Assembly (NCBI GenBank): GCA_963422415.1
Contig: OY729430.1
Span: forward strand, 3,162,001-3,226,000
Source: Bin34 sp963422415
Lineage (GTDB): Bacteria; Chloroflexota; Anaerolineae; Caldilineales; Caldilineaceae
Length of the DNA stretch: 64,000 nt
Reading direction: 5' to 3'
Shown: in pieces, positions 8,575-17,626 of the stretch
Layout: every line of letters begins with the position of its first letter
How positions within the stretch are numbered: position 1 is the first letter of the stretch
Notes under the pieces: generated by a model
The model's input: only the letters and a program-made list of their open reading frames with translations
Told to the model about the DNA's origin: nothing
The model's database searches: none
Translations under genes and position numbers: made by a program

Positions 8575-9765
8575 TCAGCCAAAAGTGACGATTTCGATGG
8601 AATCACACTTGTCCCGGTTCAGGGCCATGCTCAAGCCCGGACCGGTGGGCACCTGGACCATGCCCTGCTCGGGCTTGATGGGATGAGCCAGAAAGAACTG
8701 GTGCACTTCGTTCCACTTGACAAGAAACTCCAGGAGCGGACAGGTCACCACGGGCCAGGCCGCGATAAGATGGATCGAGGCCGGAGTGGAGTGTCCATGC
8801 GGGATCACCGGGAGATCATACGCTGACGCCAGAGCGCAGATTTTGGACAGTTCGGAAATGCCCCCGGCCCAATAGATGTCCGGCTGCAACACGTCACAGG
8901 CCCGGGCCTCCATCAATTGTTTCAGACCCCAACGCGTGTATTCGTGCTCGCCCCCGGCAATGGGCACCGGACTGGCCGCCCGGATCTGGGCGTACTGGTC
9001 AATCTTGTCCGGCAGGACCGGTTCCTCCAACCAGCGCGGGCTGTATTGCTTGAGGCGGTGGGCCATGTCAATAGTGTAGGGCACGTCCCAGCTCATCCAA
9101 CAGTCCAGCATGATATCCATGTCCGGTCCCGCGCTGTCTCTCAAGGTCCGCACCAAGGTTTCATTGCGAGCCTGTCCCGCCTTGCCTTCGGTGGGTCCGT
9201 CACGGAAAAACCATTTCGTGGCGCCATAGCCGGCCGCCTGGATTTCCCGCACCCGCCGCGCCACCCGTTCCGGTTCCAAGGAATATCCAAGGGCGCTGGC
9301 ATAGGCGGGGATTTCATCTCGTACCGGGCCACCCAGCAGAGAACACACGGGAGCATTGAAATGGTTGCCCTTGAGATCCCAGAGGGCACAGTCCACTACG
9401 CTGATGGCCATCATCTCGACGCCCTTGCGACCATGTACCGAGGCGCGGTACATGCGGTCCCAAATGCGCTCGATGGCAAGGGGATCTTGCTCTCGCAAGA
9501 GGGGCTTCAGGCTCGTGTCAATGATGTAGGCCAGGTGGTCCGAGAATGGACCGCCGATGCCCGTCACTCCCGTATCAGCCTCAATCTCCAGAAAATGAGC
9601 CGTAATGTGGTAGTCCGAGCCGCTTTGGCGACCGAACAGCCCTCGAGGCGCGGCCCGGTGCGCCGGATAGATGTCAAGCGGCTGAATGAGCCGTTCCTCC
9701 CAGAAGACGCCTTCTACCTCCATAACGCCTGAAAGCTTGAGGATTCTGACATCGGCGATCTTCAT
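8575..9765 (-). CDS. Enolase-superfamily sugar-acid dehydratase, L-rhamnonate-dehydratase-like
   Basis: 396 residues, standard for the mandelate racemase/muconate-lactonizing group. Metal ligands are visible as D221 in IMLDCWMSWDVPY, E247 in RWLEEPVLP and E273 in AGGEHEYTRWG, with a catalytic His in VIPHGHS near 323. The LDCWMSWDV segment, the GGEH metal loop, QPDIYWAGGI and the C-terminal GPGLSMALNRD recall the L-rhamnonate dehydratase group, which removes water from a C6 aldonate to give a 2-keto-3-deoxy sugar acid. No aldolase for that product is present here. It is the first gene of the operon with the SDR, Gfo/Idh and hydroxyacid dehydrogenase genes. Dehydratase class is well supported; the substrate is inferred. 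Confidence 0.78.
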   Translation of the reverse strand: MKIADVRILKLSGVMEVEGVFWEERLIQPLDIYPAHRAAPRGLFGRQSGSDYHITAHFLEIEADTGVTGIGGPFSDHLAYIIDTSLKPLLREQDPLAIERIWDRMYRASVHGRKGVEMMAISVVDCALWDLKGNHFNAPVCSLLGGPVRDEIPAYASALGYSLEPERVARRVREIQAAGYGATKWFFRDGPTEGKAGQARNETLVRTLRDSAGPDMDIMLDCWMSWDVPYTIDMAHRLKQYSPRWLEEPVLPDKIDQYAQIRAASPVPIAGGEHEYTRWGLKQLMEARACDVLQPDIYWAGGISELSKICALASAYDLPVIPHGHSTPASIHLIAAWPVVTCPLLEFLVKWNEVHQFFLAHPIKPEQGMVQVPTGPGLSMALNRDKCDSIEIVTFG

Positions 9766-10253
9766 GGTGGCTTCCTGTCACGGCAGTGCGAACCCGTGCC
9801 TTTGAGTTTCTGCAGTCCAATCCAAGAGCGGATCGGACCAGAAGGCGGCAACCCAATTATACGCTGGCCTAGGCTTGCCGAATTTCCTCCCGCCTTGCGG
9901 AAACACCAGCCCCAGGTCGGACAACGCGGCAGGATCGGGAGGGTGCAGGGGTCATGTTGCCCGACCTGGGGTCCAAATTGCCGTATGACATGTTTCTCGA
10001 CGGTGCGCCTGTCGGCGTCGCGAGGACAAGCGCACCTTGAGCCACATAAGCCGCAAGCGCCCATTCCCAGACTCCAAGTATGCCGGGAACGGGACATCAT
10101 GGACAACCGCCGCCCGAAATGCCGCTGGTCCATGTCGCGGAAGGCCATTGCCAGGAAATAGAAACGGCGATTCAGTGGCTTCTGGCCGAAAATATGAATG
10201 GCGGATGGCAGAGGTTCCACCGCACCACCAAAAAAGGGAATGGGGAAACATCC
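9766..10253 (+). other. Divergent intergenic region with a long inverted repeat
   Basis: This 488-bp gap separates the minus-strand enolase-superfamily operon from the plus-strand hydroxyacid dehydrogenase, so it should hold both promoters. No convincing sigma-70 hexamers or protein fragment were seen. Its one clear structure is the inverted repeat at 9910-9971, listed separately. Confidence 0.5.
9910..9971. repeat. Long inverted repeat / hairpin in divergent promoter region
   Basis: CCCCAGGTCGG at 9910-9920 pairs perfectly with CCGACCTGGGG at 9961-9971, and four further pairs form inside after one mismatch (CAAC at 9922-9925 with GTTG at 9956-9959). The stem is therefore 11+4 bp with a 30-nt loop. 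There is no T-run on either side, so it is not a typical terminator. It could be an operator, a leader RNA structure or a remnant of a palindromic repeat. Confidence 0.6.
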
Positions 10254-11297
10254 ATGTCTACGCGCCCGAAAGTCGTCTTCGTCGACGCCCCTCCGACCAT
10301 GGCCGATTCCATGGAGATTGAGCAAAGCTATTGGGACGATCTGGATGTGGAATTGGTGGTGGCCGATCCCCCTTGCAGAACAGAGGCGGATATCCTGGCC
10401 GTGGCCCACGATGCGGACGTAGTCATTTTCACGGGCCAATACACACCATTCAACGAAAAGGTTTTCGCGGGCCTGGCAAAGTGCATCTACGTACAGCGCT
10501 ACGGTATCGGCATGGACAGCGTGGATCCGGAAGCCGCGACCCGACACAACATCATCGTGGGCAATGCCGCCAACTTCTGTGTGCTGGAAGTGGCAGACCA
10601 TACCGCAGCCCTCATTTACGGCATCTCCCGCCAAATTGGCATTTGCGACCGGTTGTTGCACGACGGGGCATGGGGCGAGGTGCACTCGCGCATGCTGCCC
10701 ATCCGGCGCATGAACAAGCAGATCTTGGGGCTTATCGGATTTGGACGCATCGGCCAGCAAGTGGCCTTGCGCATGCGTCCGGTCATGGGCAAGGTCATTG
10801 CCTATGACCCTTTCGCCAACGAGGAGGTGGCCGCGACCCTGGATGTGGAGCTCTGGGATCTGGAAAGTCTGCTGGAGACGTCGGACTACATCTCCGTGCA
10901 TACGCCCCTGATGCCCAGCACACGGCACTTGGTTTCCCATGCGCAGATCATCAAGATGAAGCGCACGGCATACCTGATCAACACCAGCCGCGGTGGAGTG
11001 CTGAAGGAAGACGACCTGATTTGGGCCTTGCAGGAAGGCCGCATCGCAGGGGCGGCCCTAGATGTCTTTGACGAGGAACCGCTGGTGCCGGACAACCCCC
11101 TCAGAAAGATGGACAATGTGCTGTTGACCCCTCACATCGCCGGCCGGAGCCTGCACTCCGCGCGGGAAGTGCGACACGCAGTCGGCCACACCGTCGCCAC
11201 GGTGTTGCGGGGCCACTGGCCTCCTCATGTCTTCAATGCAGACGTGACACCCCGCAAAGATCTGGCCCCAGCGCCAGAATGGGATCCTCCCATCTAG
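10254..11297 (+). CDS. C-terminal-binding-protein-like D-2-hydroxyacid dehydrogenase
   Basis: 347 residues from ATG 10254 (MSTRPKVVFVD), where family homology begins; the open frame extends further upstream without support. Cofactor motif ILGLIGFGRIGQQVALRM lies at about residues 160-177. The catalytic Arg is in INTSRGGVL, Glu in DVFDEEPL and His in LLTPHIAG. The pattern YVQRYGIGMDSVDPEAA with VADHTAALI matches the CtBP/phosphoglycerate-dehydrogenase-like subgroup. It would interconvert a 2-keto acid and D-2-hydroxy acid with NAD(H). It is divergent from the sugar-acid operon and is not a close copy of the 316-residue enzyme at 5619-6569. Confidence 0.86.
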   Translation: MSTRPKVVFVDAPPTMADSMEIEQSYWDDLDVELVVADPPCRTEADILAVAHDADVVIFTGQYTPFNEKVFAGLAKCIYVQRYGIGMDSVDPEAATRHNIIVGNAANFCVLEVADHTAALIYGISRQIGICDRLLHDGAWGEVHSRMLPIRRMNKQILGLIGFGRIGQQVALRMRPVMGKVIAYDPFANEEVAATLDVELWDLESLLETSDYISVHTPLMPSTRHLVSHAQIIKMKRTAYLINTSRGGVLKEDDLIWALQEGRIAGAALDVFDEEPLVPDNPLRKMDNVLLTPHIAGRSLHSAREVRHAVGHTVATVLRGHWPPHVFNADVTPRKDLAPAPEWDPPI

Positions 11298-11775
11298 TCG
11301 AAATTCGATCATCGGTACCAGGAACTTCCTGCGCCAGCCACGGGCCGTCCCCCGCTGGCCCATCTCGCCCCAAGGCACGGATATCCGCTGCGCTCACTTG
11401 GAAAACCGTGAACAAGGTATGATCTTGTCTTGCTTCCCTACATAGCCCTCTTGGGATTCGTCATGCACTCTTCTTGGCTTGTCCATGTACGTCAAGCCCG
11501 GTTCACGGGCGGAAGAGTCGACTTGCCTGCAACGATCGATCACGCACGTGGAGTGGAGAATGGCCAGATGTCCTTGTTGACGGATGAATTTTTTATACGA
11601 TTTTCAGATATGCTGGGCGGTGTCCACCAGGAAAGGATTTCTCGATGACCCGTTCAGTATTGCGTTTCTCGGAGCGGCTGGATCGTTGTGACGGGTCGGC
11701 AGACAGATCCCGCCTTCCTTGTTTTCCTGTCTAACCCGAGACAGGCCCGTCCCATGTGTTTGCGGAGATGTTGAA
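11298..11775 (+). other. Intergenic region without a convincing gene
   Basis: 478 bp between the hydroxyacid dehydrogenase and the M16 peptidase. A 72-codon frame at 11430-11648 has no family resemblance and no good ribosome-binding site. A small perfect hairpin, CCTGTCT/AGACAGG with a 6-nt loop, lies at about 11727-11746 in the leader of the peptidase gene. Nothing else was recognised. Confidence 0.4.
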
Positions 11776-14700
11776 ATGCACTGTCATCTGCCGTTCTTCC
11801 TTTCCCTATGGGGGCTGCTGCTTTCCACTTGTACGGCGCCACTGCCCGCATCCACCCCGGAATTCGATACCGCATCGGCCTACGAGTGGCCAAAACCTTC
11901 GCCGGCATTTGTAGCGAATTTCGATCCCAACGCCCCTTTCCCGCTGGATCCCGCCCTGCAAGTCGGACACTTGGACAATGGCATCACCTATTACATTGTG
12001 CCCAACGATTATCCCCCGGACCGAGCCATCTTCACCCTGATGGTGAACGCGGGGGCCATTGACGAGAACGCCGATCAACTAGGTGTGGCCCATTTTCTGG
12101 AACACATGATGTTCAACGGTACCAAGAACTTCACGCCCGATGAACTGCGTTCCTATTTCGAAGCCAACGGCATGACCTTCGGGCAGCATCTCAACGCGGG
12201 GACTAGCCATGATCAGACGTTCTATTTCCTGGACGTGGATGCCACGAACGCCGAGGTGATGGAGACCGCGTTCACGGTGCTGGGCGACTGGGCGACTGGG
12301 GCTTTGCTGACTCAGGAGGAGGTCGACAAGGAAAAGGGCGTGGTGGAAGAGGAATGGCGCCTGAGAACCGAGAACGCCTATGGTCGCATGCAGGAAAGAG
12401 TGTTCCAGACTCTACTGGCGAATTCACGGTATGCCGAACGCAACGTAATTGGCGAGATGGACCTGATTCGTGATCTCAAGTCAGAGACCCTGCAGCGCTT
12501 TTACGAGGATTGGTATCGTCCCGACCTGATGACGATACTGATCATTGGCAGCGTCGATCCCGTCTGGGCCGAAGATCGCCTCAAGATGCAGTTTGCCTCC
12601 CTGCAGACCGCGGCCGACGCCCGTCCTGCCATGCAGTTCCCTGTCCATATCAAGGAAGAGACCCACGTCGAAATCTTCCGTGATTCCGAGCTGCCCTTTG
12701 TGTTCCTGGAAGTGTTGCAACTAAAGGAGGCAGAGCCGTTGCAGGTCTTGCAGGATACCCGACCGGTCTTGATCCAGGCACTGACCATGGAGATGTTCAA
12801 CGAACGTCTGGCGCGCGCGAGTCGCTCTTCTACATCCGCGTTCCAGACGGCGACCCTGTGGCAGGGGGATCTGGGCATTGGCGGCGTATCGTTGGTCAAT
12901 CTCCACACGGAACTGGACGAAAACAAGATCTTGGCCGGCTTCACGGAAGTGTTGACGGAACTGCATCGCGCCCAGGAGCATGGCTTTACCGACAGCGAGC
13001 TGCACAGGGCCCAATTGAACCTGCTGGAAGAGTTCGAGGAACAGCTCAAGGCGTTGCCGACACGCCAGAACCAGGAAATCCAAGGGGAAATCCTGAATCA
13101 CCTGCTGCTGGATGCTCCGCTGAGCGGACGCGCCTTTGATCTCGATCTGGCCCGACACTATCTGCCGGGCATTGGCCTGGCCGAGGTGAATGCGACAATA
13201 CAGGATCTCTTGGATTTCAACAGAAGCCTGCTGCTGTTGGCAGGACCGGACAAGGAGAAGCTTGTCTTGCCCGGGGCCAATGAAATACAACGGGTTCTGG
13301 ACCAGGTTGCAGCCCAGACGTTGAGTCCCTACTTAGACGATCTGGATGCAGAAGCCCGCTTGCTGGATGAATTGCCCCAGCCCGTGGAGTTCCTCCAAGA
13401 GACACACGACGAGAGATTGAACCTGACGATCCTCCGATATGGCAATGGCGTGACCGCCCTGCTCAAGCCCACGGATCTGGAGGAAAGCCGGATCATCCTA
13501 GACATCGCCAGCAAAGGGGGACATTCCCGGATAGACGACGACGCCTTCTTCGCCAGCCATCTCGTGTCCCAGACAGCCTCCGAAAGCGGGGCGGGGCCTC
13601 ATGACATCGACGCGCTCAATCATCTGTTGGCCGGACAGACCGTATATCTCGGTCCCTATCTGGATGAAAGCACGGAAGGCTACAGCGGCGGCGCGGCCAC
13701 TGAGGACCTGGAAACCCTGTTTCAGCTGGCTTATCTCCATATCACGCAACCCCGCTTTGACGAGGAGCCATTCCTCAATGTGCTGGACGACTACAGAGTG
13801 TCATTGCAAAACCAAGAATTGGATCCTTTCTACCAGCTCTACCTCAAGACCCAAAGCATGCTGTATGGGGAGGCCAAGCGGGAGCAGCCGATGTCTCTTG
13901 CCAATCTGGAAACCATTGAATTTGGCGATGCACAGGAGATCCATGCCGAACGCCTGAAGTCCCTGGACAATCCCCTGCTGATATTGGTAGGCGACTTCGA
14001 GTTGGCTGAAGCCAAGCGCCTGACCAATGCCTACATCGGATCCCTGCCACTCGCTTTCCCCGAGGAAAATTGGGAAGACCAGACAGTCCAGGCTGCGATC
14101 GGCCCCATGCAGGAGGAAATCTTTTGGGGGCAGGCCTCTCAGGTCGCAGTCACGCAAACCTACATCAATGACAATGATCAGGTGGCGGAGATAAGCCGAT
14201 CAGACCACAATGCCCTTGCCGCCCTGTCCCGCATCCTTAACGTTCGCTATACCCAACAGCTTCGGGAAGACCTGGGAGGAACCTATTCCACCAGCGTCAA
14301 TGTCTGGACTCAGCGCATTCCGCGGCCCAGCATCGGCCTTGGGGTCTTCTTTGCCACCAATGAGCAACAGGCGGCATCGCTGATCGCGGCGTCCCGCGAC
14401 ATCTTGCAGGACATCCTGGCCCATGGCGTGACGGCGGAGGAAGTGGAGACAGCCAAGGCGCAAATGCTGCACGACCTGGCGACATCCCAGTCCACCAACG
14501 GATACTGGCTCAATGCCCTGTACACCGAGTTTGTCTTCGGTGAAGGTCGGCTCGATCTCGTTGACAAGGAAAAAGAGCGCACTGAAAGCATTACACAGGA
14601 ACAGATCAACACGCTCGCCCCGCTGGCCCTAAACGTGGACCAGCTGATTGAGGTCGTGCTCTTCCCGGAATCCAGCGGTCCCGCCACTGAAGCCGAATAA
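11776..14700 (+). CDS. M16 family zinc metallopeptidase, lipoprotein (two tandem M16 units)
   Basis: 974 residues from ATG 11776, with GGAG eight bases upstream; the open frame extends 19 codons further but would bury the signal peptide. The N-terminus is a lipoprotein signal (MHCHLPFFLSLWGLLLSTC, lipid-modified Cys19), so the protein is anchored outside the cytoplasm. The inverted zinc motif HFLEH is at 106-110, with the distal glutamate in KGVVEEEWRLR. Two M16 peptidase halves are expected: an active first half and a second half from about residue 520 lacking HxxEH. The length fits the two-unit pitrilysin/PqqL-like class that degrades peptides in the periplasm or outside the cell. It is flanked by non-coding DNA on both sides and probably forms its own transcription unit. 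Confidence 0.88.
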   Translation: MHCHLPFFLSLWGLLLSTCTAPLPASTPEFDTASAYEWPKPSPAFVANFDPNAPFPLDPALQVGHLDNGITYYIVPNDYPPDRAIFTLMVNAGAIDENADQLGVAHFLEHMMFNGTKNFTPDELRSYFEANGMTFGQHLNAGTSHDQTFYFLDVDATNAEVMETAFTVLGDWATGALLTQEEVDKEKGVVEEEWRLRTENAYGRMQERVFQTLLANSRYAERNVIGEMDLIRDLKSETLQRFYEDWYRPDLMTILIIGSVDPVWAEDRLKMQFASLQTAADARPAMQFPVHIKEETHVEIFRDSELPFVFLEVLQLKEAEPLQVLQDTRPVLIQALTMEMFNERLARASRSSTSAFQTATLWQGDLGIGGVSLVNLHTELDENKILAGFTEVLTELHRAQEHGFTDSELHRAQLNLLEEFEEQLKALPTRQNQEIQGEILNHLLLDAPLSGRAFDLDLARHYLPGIGLAEVNATIQDLLDFNRSLLLLAGPDKEKLVLPGANEIQRVLDQVAAQTLSPYLDDLDAEARLLDELPQPVEFLQETHDERLNLTILRYGNGVTALLKPTDLEESRIILDIASKGGHSRIDDDAFFASHLVSQTASESGAGPHDIDALNHLLAGQTVYLGPYLDESTEGYSGGAATEDLETLFQLAYLHITQPRFDEEPFLNVLDDYRVSLQNQELDPFYQLYLKTQSMLYGEAKREQPMSLANLETIEFGDAQEIHAERLKSLDNPLLILVGDFELAEAKRLTNAYIGSLPLAFPEENWEDQTVQAAIGPMQEEIFWGQASQVAVTQTYINDNDQVAEISRSDHNALAALSRILNVRYTQQLREDLGGTYSTSVNVWTQRIPRPSIGLGVFFATNEQQAASLIAASRDILQDILAHGVTAEEVETAKAQMLHDLATSQSTNGYWLNALYTEFVFGEGRLDLVDKEKERTESITQEQINTLAPLALNVDQLIEVVLFPESSGPATEAE

Positions 14701-15221
14701 CGGTCCCAGATTTCTTGCACAAGAGAGGACAGACCTTCAGAGGCAATCCCCTAGACAGGGGATTGCCGTGCATGACTTGACAGTCGAACACGGAGACACC
14801 GCCACCGTGTCCCTGCAAGATGGCATGGAAGATCTGCTGTTAGCACATGGCTTGGGGAATCAAGAGGGACGATCTGTGCAACACACGGATTTCACTCGTG
14901 CCGGTTTGACCCTCGGGTTGCGTGTCGGATCGAGTCTGTACGCGCCCGCGCCCCGCGAAGACAGCTCTCGACAGGCTTGTCTTCTTATGGCTCACGGACA
15001 CCCGTTGCGTTTGCTGCTATTGCACAGGGCGACAACGGGACTGGCCCCAAAGGCAGATTGGCCAATGTCAAGGTGGACGAAAGTTCTGACACTTCAAATT
15101 TCCGGCTTTGGACGTTACGCAGTTGAAGATACAGTGCAGACACATACTGCCGGTTTTGCTTGGCGGTCCGTCCTTCAGGACTACTGTGAAAGAGAACGTG
15201 CTTGGACAACGGGAGAGGAAA
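14701..15221 (+). other. Intergenic region after the M16 peptidase
   Basis: 521 bp. The first part holds a terminator-like hairpin (14742-14767). The rest has one overlapping open frame in the plus strand with no recognisable family and a composition unlike its neighbours. A leader for the methyltransferase ends in GGGAGAGGAA just before its ATG. Confidence 0.4.
14742..14767 (+). terminator. Stem-loop 3' of the M16 peptidase gene
   Basis: GGCAATCCCC at 14742-14751 pairs perfectly with GGGGATTGCC at 14758-14767 around a 6-nt loop, 41 bp after the peptidase stop. No U-tract follows, so it may be a weak or Rho-assisted terminator, or an RNA-stabilising structure. Confidence 0.5.
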
Positions 15222-16028
15222 ATGGGTGAACGGCAGTCTGGAACTGAGTCGTCAGTCAAGTACCTATTTGGGAACAGTGCCACTGCAGCACGCAGATTGG
15301 ATGTGCTGGCCAAGGTTTTTGAGCCGTTTACCCGGCTTTTTCTGGAAGACCTTGTCATCAAGGAACCCAACCTAGCCTTGGATTTAGGCTGTGGACTGGG
15401 ACATACCACACATCTTGTATCCACGGTCCTGCGATCCTGGCAGACAGTGGGCATTGATCATTCGGAACAGTTTCTGGTCGCGGCGCGTTGCAATTACGAC
15501 AACGGCGTCCTTTTCCTGCGGCACGACGTGACTTCCGTGCCGTTCCCCGTGGATTCAGCCGATGTCATTTACGCTCGATTTCTTGCCACTCATCTCGACA
15601 ATCCGACTTCAGTGATTCGCCAGTGGGGCACACAGCTGGATACGGGAGGGCTGTTGCTCTTGGACGAGGTGGAATTTATCCAGACTTCACACCCAGTATT
15701 TGTCCGTTATCTGGATTGGGTGGAAGGTCTGTTACACCAACAAGGACAAACACTCTACGTCGGACCTAGACTGGCGAAAACCGATTTCCCCGAGTTCATG
15801 GAAACCCGGTTCAGCAGAGTGTGCCGGTTTCCGGTGACAGATCGGGATGCAGCGACAATGTTCTTACTGAACATAGATGCTTGGGCAGACCATCCTTACA
15901 TAGTCTCCACCCATGGCGCTGATGAAGTTGGGCGGATGAGGCATGAACTCCAAACAGTTATGGTACAAGCTGGCCCCGCTTCCCATATTGAGTGGGGCAT
16001 GCGACAAGTCGCCTTCCAGCGAAATTGA
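15222..16028 (+). CDS. Class I SAM-dependent methyltransferase
   Basis: 268 residues from ATG 15222, which follows GGGAGAGG at a good distance; the frame is open further upstream without support. Motif I is LALDLGCGLGHTTHLV (residues 51-66), the acidic ribose-binding position is in TVGIDHSEQFL, and a motif II/III-like VDSADVIYARFLATHL follows, as in UbiE/MenG-type or generic methyltransferase_11/25 proteins. The C-terminal 100 residues are not diagnostic. The substrate is unknown: small molecule, lipid or protein are all possible. No partner gene is adjacent; the decayed toxin-antitoxin/restriction island begins 300 bp downstream. Confidence 0.78.
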   Translation: MGERQSGTESSVKYLFGNSATAARRLDVLAKVFEPFTRLFLEDLVIKEPNLALDLGCGLGHTTHLVSTVLRSWQTVGIDHSEQFLVAARCNYDNGVLFLRHDVTSVPFPVDSADVIYARFLATHLDNPTSVIRQWGTQLDTGGLLLLDEVEFIQTSHPVFVRYLDWVEGLLHQQGQTLYVGPRLAKTDFPEFMETRFSRVCRFPVTDRDAATMFLLNIDAWADHPYIVSTHGADEVGRMRHELQTVMVQAGPASHIEWGMRQVAFQRN

Positions 16029-16339
16029 CTGGTGGCTTCCCCATTGGCCACTCTGCTTGGGAGTTGTAAACACCGTCCGATCACGGTCAGACTGCGACCG
16101 CGCAGTCCGCTTTGTATAGAAGTCGACCGATCTAAGCAACAAACAGCACCCGGCAGACGCCAAGCGAGCAAGGCCACAGAGTAGACTTTTGTTATCCAAT
16201 CATATTCTTAAGGCCACGAACGAACACTGGAATGGAATGCTTCAAGAACAGCGCTGCTTTAGGTACAACAATATCTGACAATCAAAAGTTAGGTTTGTTT
16301 ATTTCTGGAAAAACACCTCCATTTGCGCACGATTCCATG
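16029..16339. other. Non-coding stretch next to the degraded defence island
   Basis: 311 bp between the methyltransferase stop and the recognisable HsdS remnant. No gene, repeat or RNA was recognised. AT content rises near 16190-16320, unlike the flanking genes. Confidence 0.35.
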
Positions 16340-16535
16340 AAGTCTAATTCTTGCTCTCGCGTGCCCAATGTAGAAGAGAGCAGCGATATTGGGTGGTAGC
16401 TCTGTACCTTGACCCTCTACCTTGGCGCACACTGGCCCGAAGTCCACTAACCAAGACTTGAACAGCAGCTCAGCCATTCCTGCCAAGGTTCAATTCATGT
16501 AGTGGTCCAGCTCGATTTTTCGTCCAATGTGCCAA
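16340..16535 (-). pseudogene. Type I restriction enzyme specificity subunit (hsdS) remnant with in-frame TGA
   Basis: On the minus strand the residues HIGRKIELDHYMN, then a TGA, then TLAGMAELLFKSWLVDFGPV and AKVEGQGTELPPNIAALF follow one another in a single frame. This is the well-known conserved central/C-terminal block of HsdS subunits (KIELNxxMNxTLE..A..LFKSWFVDFDPV..K..G). The TGA at 16490-16492 stands where homologues usually have Arg, consistent with a CGA to TGA change. Both target-recognition domains, hsdM and hsdR are absent. It is a dead fragment of a type I restriction-modification system. Confidence 0.75.
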
Positions 16536-16614
16536 GGATTTGCACGATCACTCTCCGAACGACAAGTGATGAGAGCGGGAACTTCACAAGGCCCATGTGT
16601 GTGTTTCGTCTTGT

Positions 16615-16803
16615 TGCCCACGCGGCTGAATCCGAGATCAATCACATCGCCCAAGGCGATCTCTAGCCTATTGTTCCTCATCCCTCTATCCTGCAGCGGA
16701 GACAAGGGGATCCCCAGCTGGGCATCGCCTTCCAGCGTCAGATCGAGAGATGTTTACGCAGGACATCCTGTACGATGCGCAGATGGTCGGATCGAATATC
16801 GAC
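16615..16803 (-). pseudogene. MNT-type nucleotidyltransferase (HI0073-like) remnant with core deletion
   Basis: The minus strand first encodes VDIRSDHLRIVQDVLRKHL, the usual N-terminal helix of minimal nucleotidyltransferases. Immediately afterwards, in another frame, it encodes LDLTLEGDAQLGIPLSPL, the segment that follows the second catalytic aspartates. The G-S-x-A-x-G active-site block normally between them is missing, so this looks like an internal deletion of roughly 15-20 codons with a frame change near 16745. It lies directly behind the HEPN partner, as expected for an MNT-HEPN toxin-antitoxin pair. No functional product is expected. Confidence 0.6.
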
Positions 16804-17242
16804 GGGACTAGTCAAGGGCCCCAGTTTTCCCTGAAGTCGATTCAAGAGATATCGCGCGTCCTCAAGGAAGTCCGGGAGATGTGCGAAAACCTCCTCCGCC
16901 TTTTCCTCGTTGCACGTATGACCAGTTGTACCTCGACTCCGGCGATACTCCCCCCAAACCGGCAGACCGGACCACACGAGATTCTGATTGCATGCTTCTC
17001 GAATTACGTTGTTGAAGGCCCAGTCATCAATCTCGACAGGATTGGGCGAAGCCAATGCAAGGTAGCGTTTGAGCCTCTTGAAGGAGAGTTCATAAGTAAA
17101 CGCAAAAGCCTGCATGGTGGCGGCGCCAAGATGCTTCTGGGGTCGAGGGTTGTGCAGGACTAAGACCGGATTCTCACATATGTCCAAGCGCATCCTCTAG
17201 CTGGGCAACGACGTTTTCCAGTGATGAGAGATCGAGACTCAT
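16804..17242 (-). pseudogene. HI0074-like HEPN protein (toxin of MNT-HEPN pair), frameshifted
   Basis: The true start appears to be ATG 17242, giving MSLDLSSLENVVAQLEDALG, the typical N-terminus of HI0074 substrate-binding/HEPN proteins. That frame ends at a TGA near 17174, and the homology continues in a different frame: MQAFAFTYELSFKRLKRYL, then EYRRSRGTTGHTCNEEKAEE with the R-x4-H motif. So one frameshift around 17176 separates the first 22 residues from the rest. In this family the HEPN protein is the RNase toxin and the MNT protein modifies and inactivates it. Both are broken here. Confidence 0.7.
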
Positions 17243-17626
17243 ACCTCATTTCCCCCGATGGTCAAGTCGCTCTCTCGAATCTGCCAACATTGGGAAAATC
17301 CCGTCCAACCTTGGATCACGACAATCGTGAGTCGAGTTGATGCCTTGCAGTCTGCCCGTTATTTATGTGGAATCAGCCGACTTGACAAACCTTGAAAGCG
17401 AGTGACGTTGCCGCTTTCGCAGGTGCCCAATGCACCCGTACTCCTAGGGCACAGCCGATGCACAAAGGGGACAATTGGCGACGAAGACGACACATTGAAG
17501 ATGCCAATCCGCCTCGGGTCACCCGCCCGATCATGGATCCAACGCCAACAAGAGCAATCTGGGTACGGTATTGCCCAGTCAAGGAAGAAACCGCTGTGCG
17601 ATAGGACAAGCCCAAGGAAGGGAATT
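17243..17626. other. Spacer between the defence remnants and the sugar ABC operon
   Basis: 384 bp. No gene recognised on either strand. It should hold the 3' end of the sugar transporter transcript coming from the right; no clear terminator hairpin with a T-run was seen. Confidence 0.35.

Noticed and set aside
14648..15229. 193-codon frame between the M16 peptidase and the methyltransferase
   Set aside because: It overlaps the end of the peptidase gene, contains the terminator-like hairpin and has no recognisable domain.
16490..16492. UGA read as an amino acid (recoding) in the HsdS fragment
   Set aside because: Other genes in the window use TGA as a normal stop, for example at 3224-3226, and the HsdS locus is otherwise incomplete; a nonsense mutation is the simpler explanation.
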